Notes under the pieces: model-generated
Seen by the model: only the letters and a program-made list of their open reading frames with translations
The model's database searches: none
What the model was told of the DNA's origin: nothing
Program-made: the position numbers and the translations under genes
In this document: positions 6,366 to 6,925 of the stretch, piece by piece
Layout of the letters: each line of letters opens with the position of its first letter
Numbering within the stretch: the stretch's first letter is position 1
NCBI GenBank assembly: GCA_020056645.1
Contig: JAGVHJ010000137.1
Span: 1 to 6,925, forward strand
Direction of reading: 5' to 3'
Length of the DNA stretch: 6,925 nt
Source: Desulfobacterales bacterium
GTDB lineage: Bacteria > Desulfobacterota > Desulfobacteria > Desulfobacterales > JAHIVH01

Positions 6366-6925
6366 CTATGGTTTTAGAATCTCCATGGCGCACTGATACT
6401 CCATGACGCACGAGTAGTCGAAGACCTGGTTCAACATCCATTTGATGTAGAGATTCACGGCCTTCTTGGTCGACCGGATGGCGCTCTGATGGCCGTTCGC
6501 AAGCTCCATGGCCATTTCCATGACCTTTCCGTCCAGATCGTCGTGGGGAACCACATGATTCACCAGCCCGATCGCCTTGGCTTCCAGGGCGGTGAGGATC
6601 CGTCCGGTCATGAGGAGCTCCTTGGCCCTGTTGACGCCCATGAGGAGGGGCCAGATGACCGCCCCGCCGTCCCCGGCGGCCAGCCCCACCTTCACATGGG
6701 TATCCCCAATTCTCGCCCGGTCTGACGCGATGACGATGTCTGGAAAGAGGGCAAGGGTGGCTCCCAGCCCGGTGGCTGGACCGTTTACCGCTGAGATGAT
6801 GGGTTGGTCGATCTCAAGGATGTTCACGAGAATCTCCCGCGCCTCCCTAAAGACAATATCCATCTGCTCTTTTTCAGTGGGCAAAGGGGCCTTGATGTCC
6901 GCGCCGGCGCAAAAACCTCGGCCCG
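6366..6925 (-). CDS. Enoyl-CoA hydratase/isomerase (crotonase) family protein, 5' part beyond the window
   Basis: The frame is open to the right edge, so the N-terminal ~70-80 residues are missing; a TTG at 6884 is an internal codon, not the start. The visible part begins with GRGFCAGADIK, the first oxyanion-hole motif of crotonases, continues through VNGPATGLGATLAL (second oxyanion strand) and IASDRARIGDTHVKVGLAAGDGG, and ends MEILKP. Compared with rat mitochondrial enoyl-CoA hydratase, the position of catalytic Glu144 is His (DTHVKVG), while the Glu164 equivalent is kept (AKELLMTG). GDGG replaces the usual GAGG. Simple hydratase activity is therefore uncertain; an isomerase, hydrolase or ring-modifying crotonase is possible. 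It acts on acyl-CoA thioesters in the cytoplasm. It converges on maf with 191 bp between them and has no evident link to the glycosylation genes. Confidence 0.92.
   Translation of the reverse strand, partial: GRGFCAGADIKAPLPTEKEQMDIVFREAREILVNILEIDQPIISAVNGPATGLGATLALFPDIVIASDRARIGDTHVKVGLAAGDGGAVIWPLLMGVNRAKELLMTGRILTALEAKAIGLVNHVVPHDDLDGKVMEMAMELANGHQSAIRSTKKAVNLYIKWMLNQVFDYSCVMEYQCAMEILKP

Overview
The window looks like a bacterial chromosome segment with compact, mostly well-separated genes and palindrome-rich intergenic DNA. A TPR-bearing Maf glycosyltransferase, a WbuX/PseA-type amidotransferase and a crotonase together suggest a motile, metabolically versatile Gram-negative bacterium. 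My guess is a deltaproteobacterial (Desulfobacterota) sulfate reducer or relative. That guess rests on gene content and repeat style and is not proven by the sequence.

Layout. Positions 1-300 hold one arm of an imperfect inverted repeat and no convincing gene. From 2892 down to 301 on the minus strand lies a tight three-gene operon: an N-acetyl sugar amidotransferase (WbuX/PseA/WbpG family), a HisF-like barrel (WbuZ/HisF2) and a HisH-like glutaminase (WbuY/HisH2). The gap between the first two genes is 13 nt, and the last two overlap by 13 nt. A 429-bp divergent intergenic region (2893-3321) contains the other arm of the inverted repeat and a second palindromic element. On the plus strand, 3322-6174 encodes a 950-residue Maf-type (DUF115/MAF_flag10) protein with a C-terminal TPR array. 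A 191-bp convergent intergenic region follows, with a matching palindromic element. A crotonase-family gene (6366 to the right edge, minus strand) is cut by the window end.

How the genes fit together. The HisH-like protein should release ammonia from glutamine, and the HisF-like barrel should channel it. The PP-loop amidotransferase would use it to turn an N-acetyl group of a sugar into an acetamidino group, as in pseudaminic/legionaminic acid or ManNAc3NAm-type sugars. The divergent Maf protein belongs to the family that attaches nonulosonic acids to flagellin. The simplest reading is a flagellin (or surface polysaccharide) glycan modification locus. The HisF-like protein keeps the ammonia gate and the HisH-contact residues but has Glu instead of the catalytic Asp130, so the pair is unlikely to serve histidine synthesis. 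The crotonase is probably unrelated.

The least explained part is the intergenic DNA. Four 19-nt palindromes share a TTTT-N-AAAA core with differing outer arms. They sit in inverted pairs on either side of both transcription units, and one pair shows a clean compensatory base-pair change. I see no CRISPR array, tRNA, rRNA or transposase.
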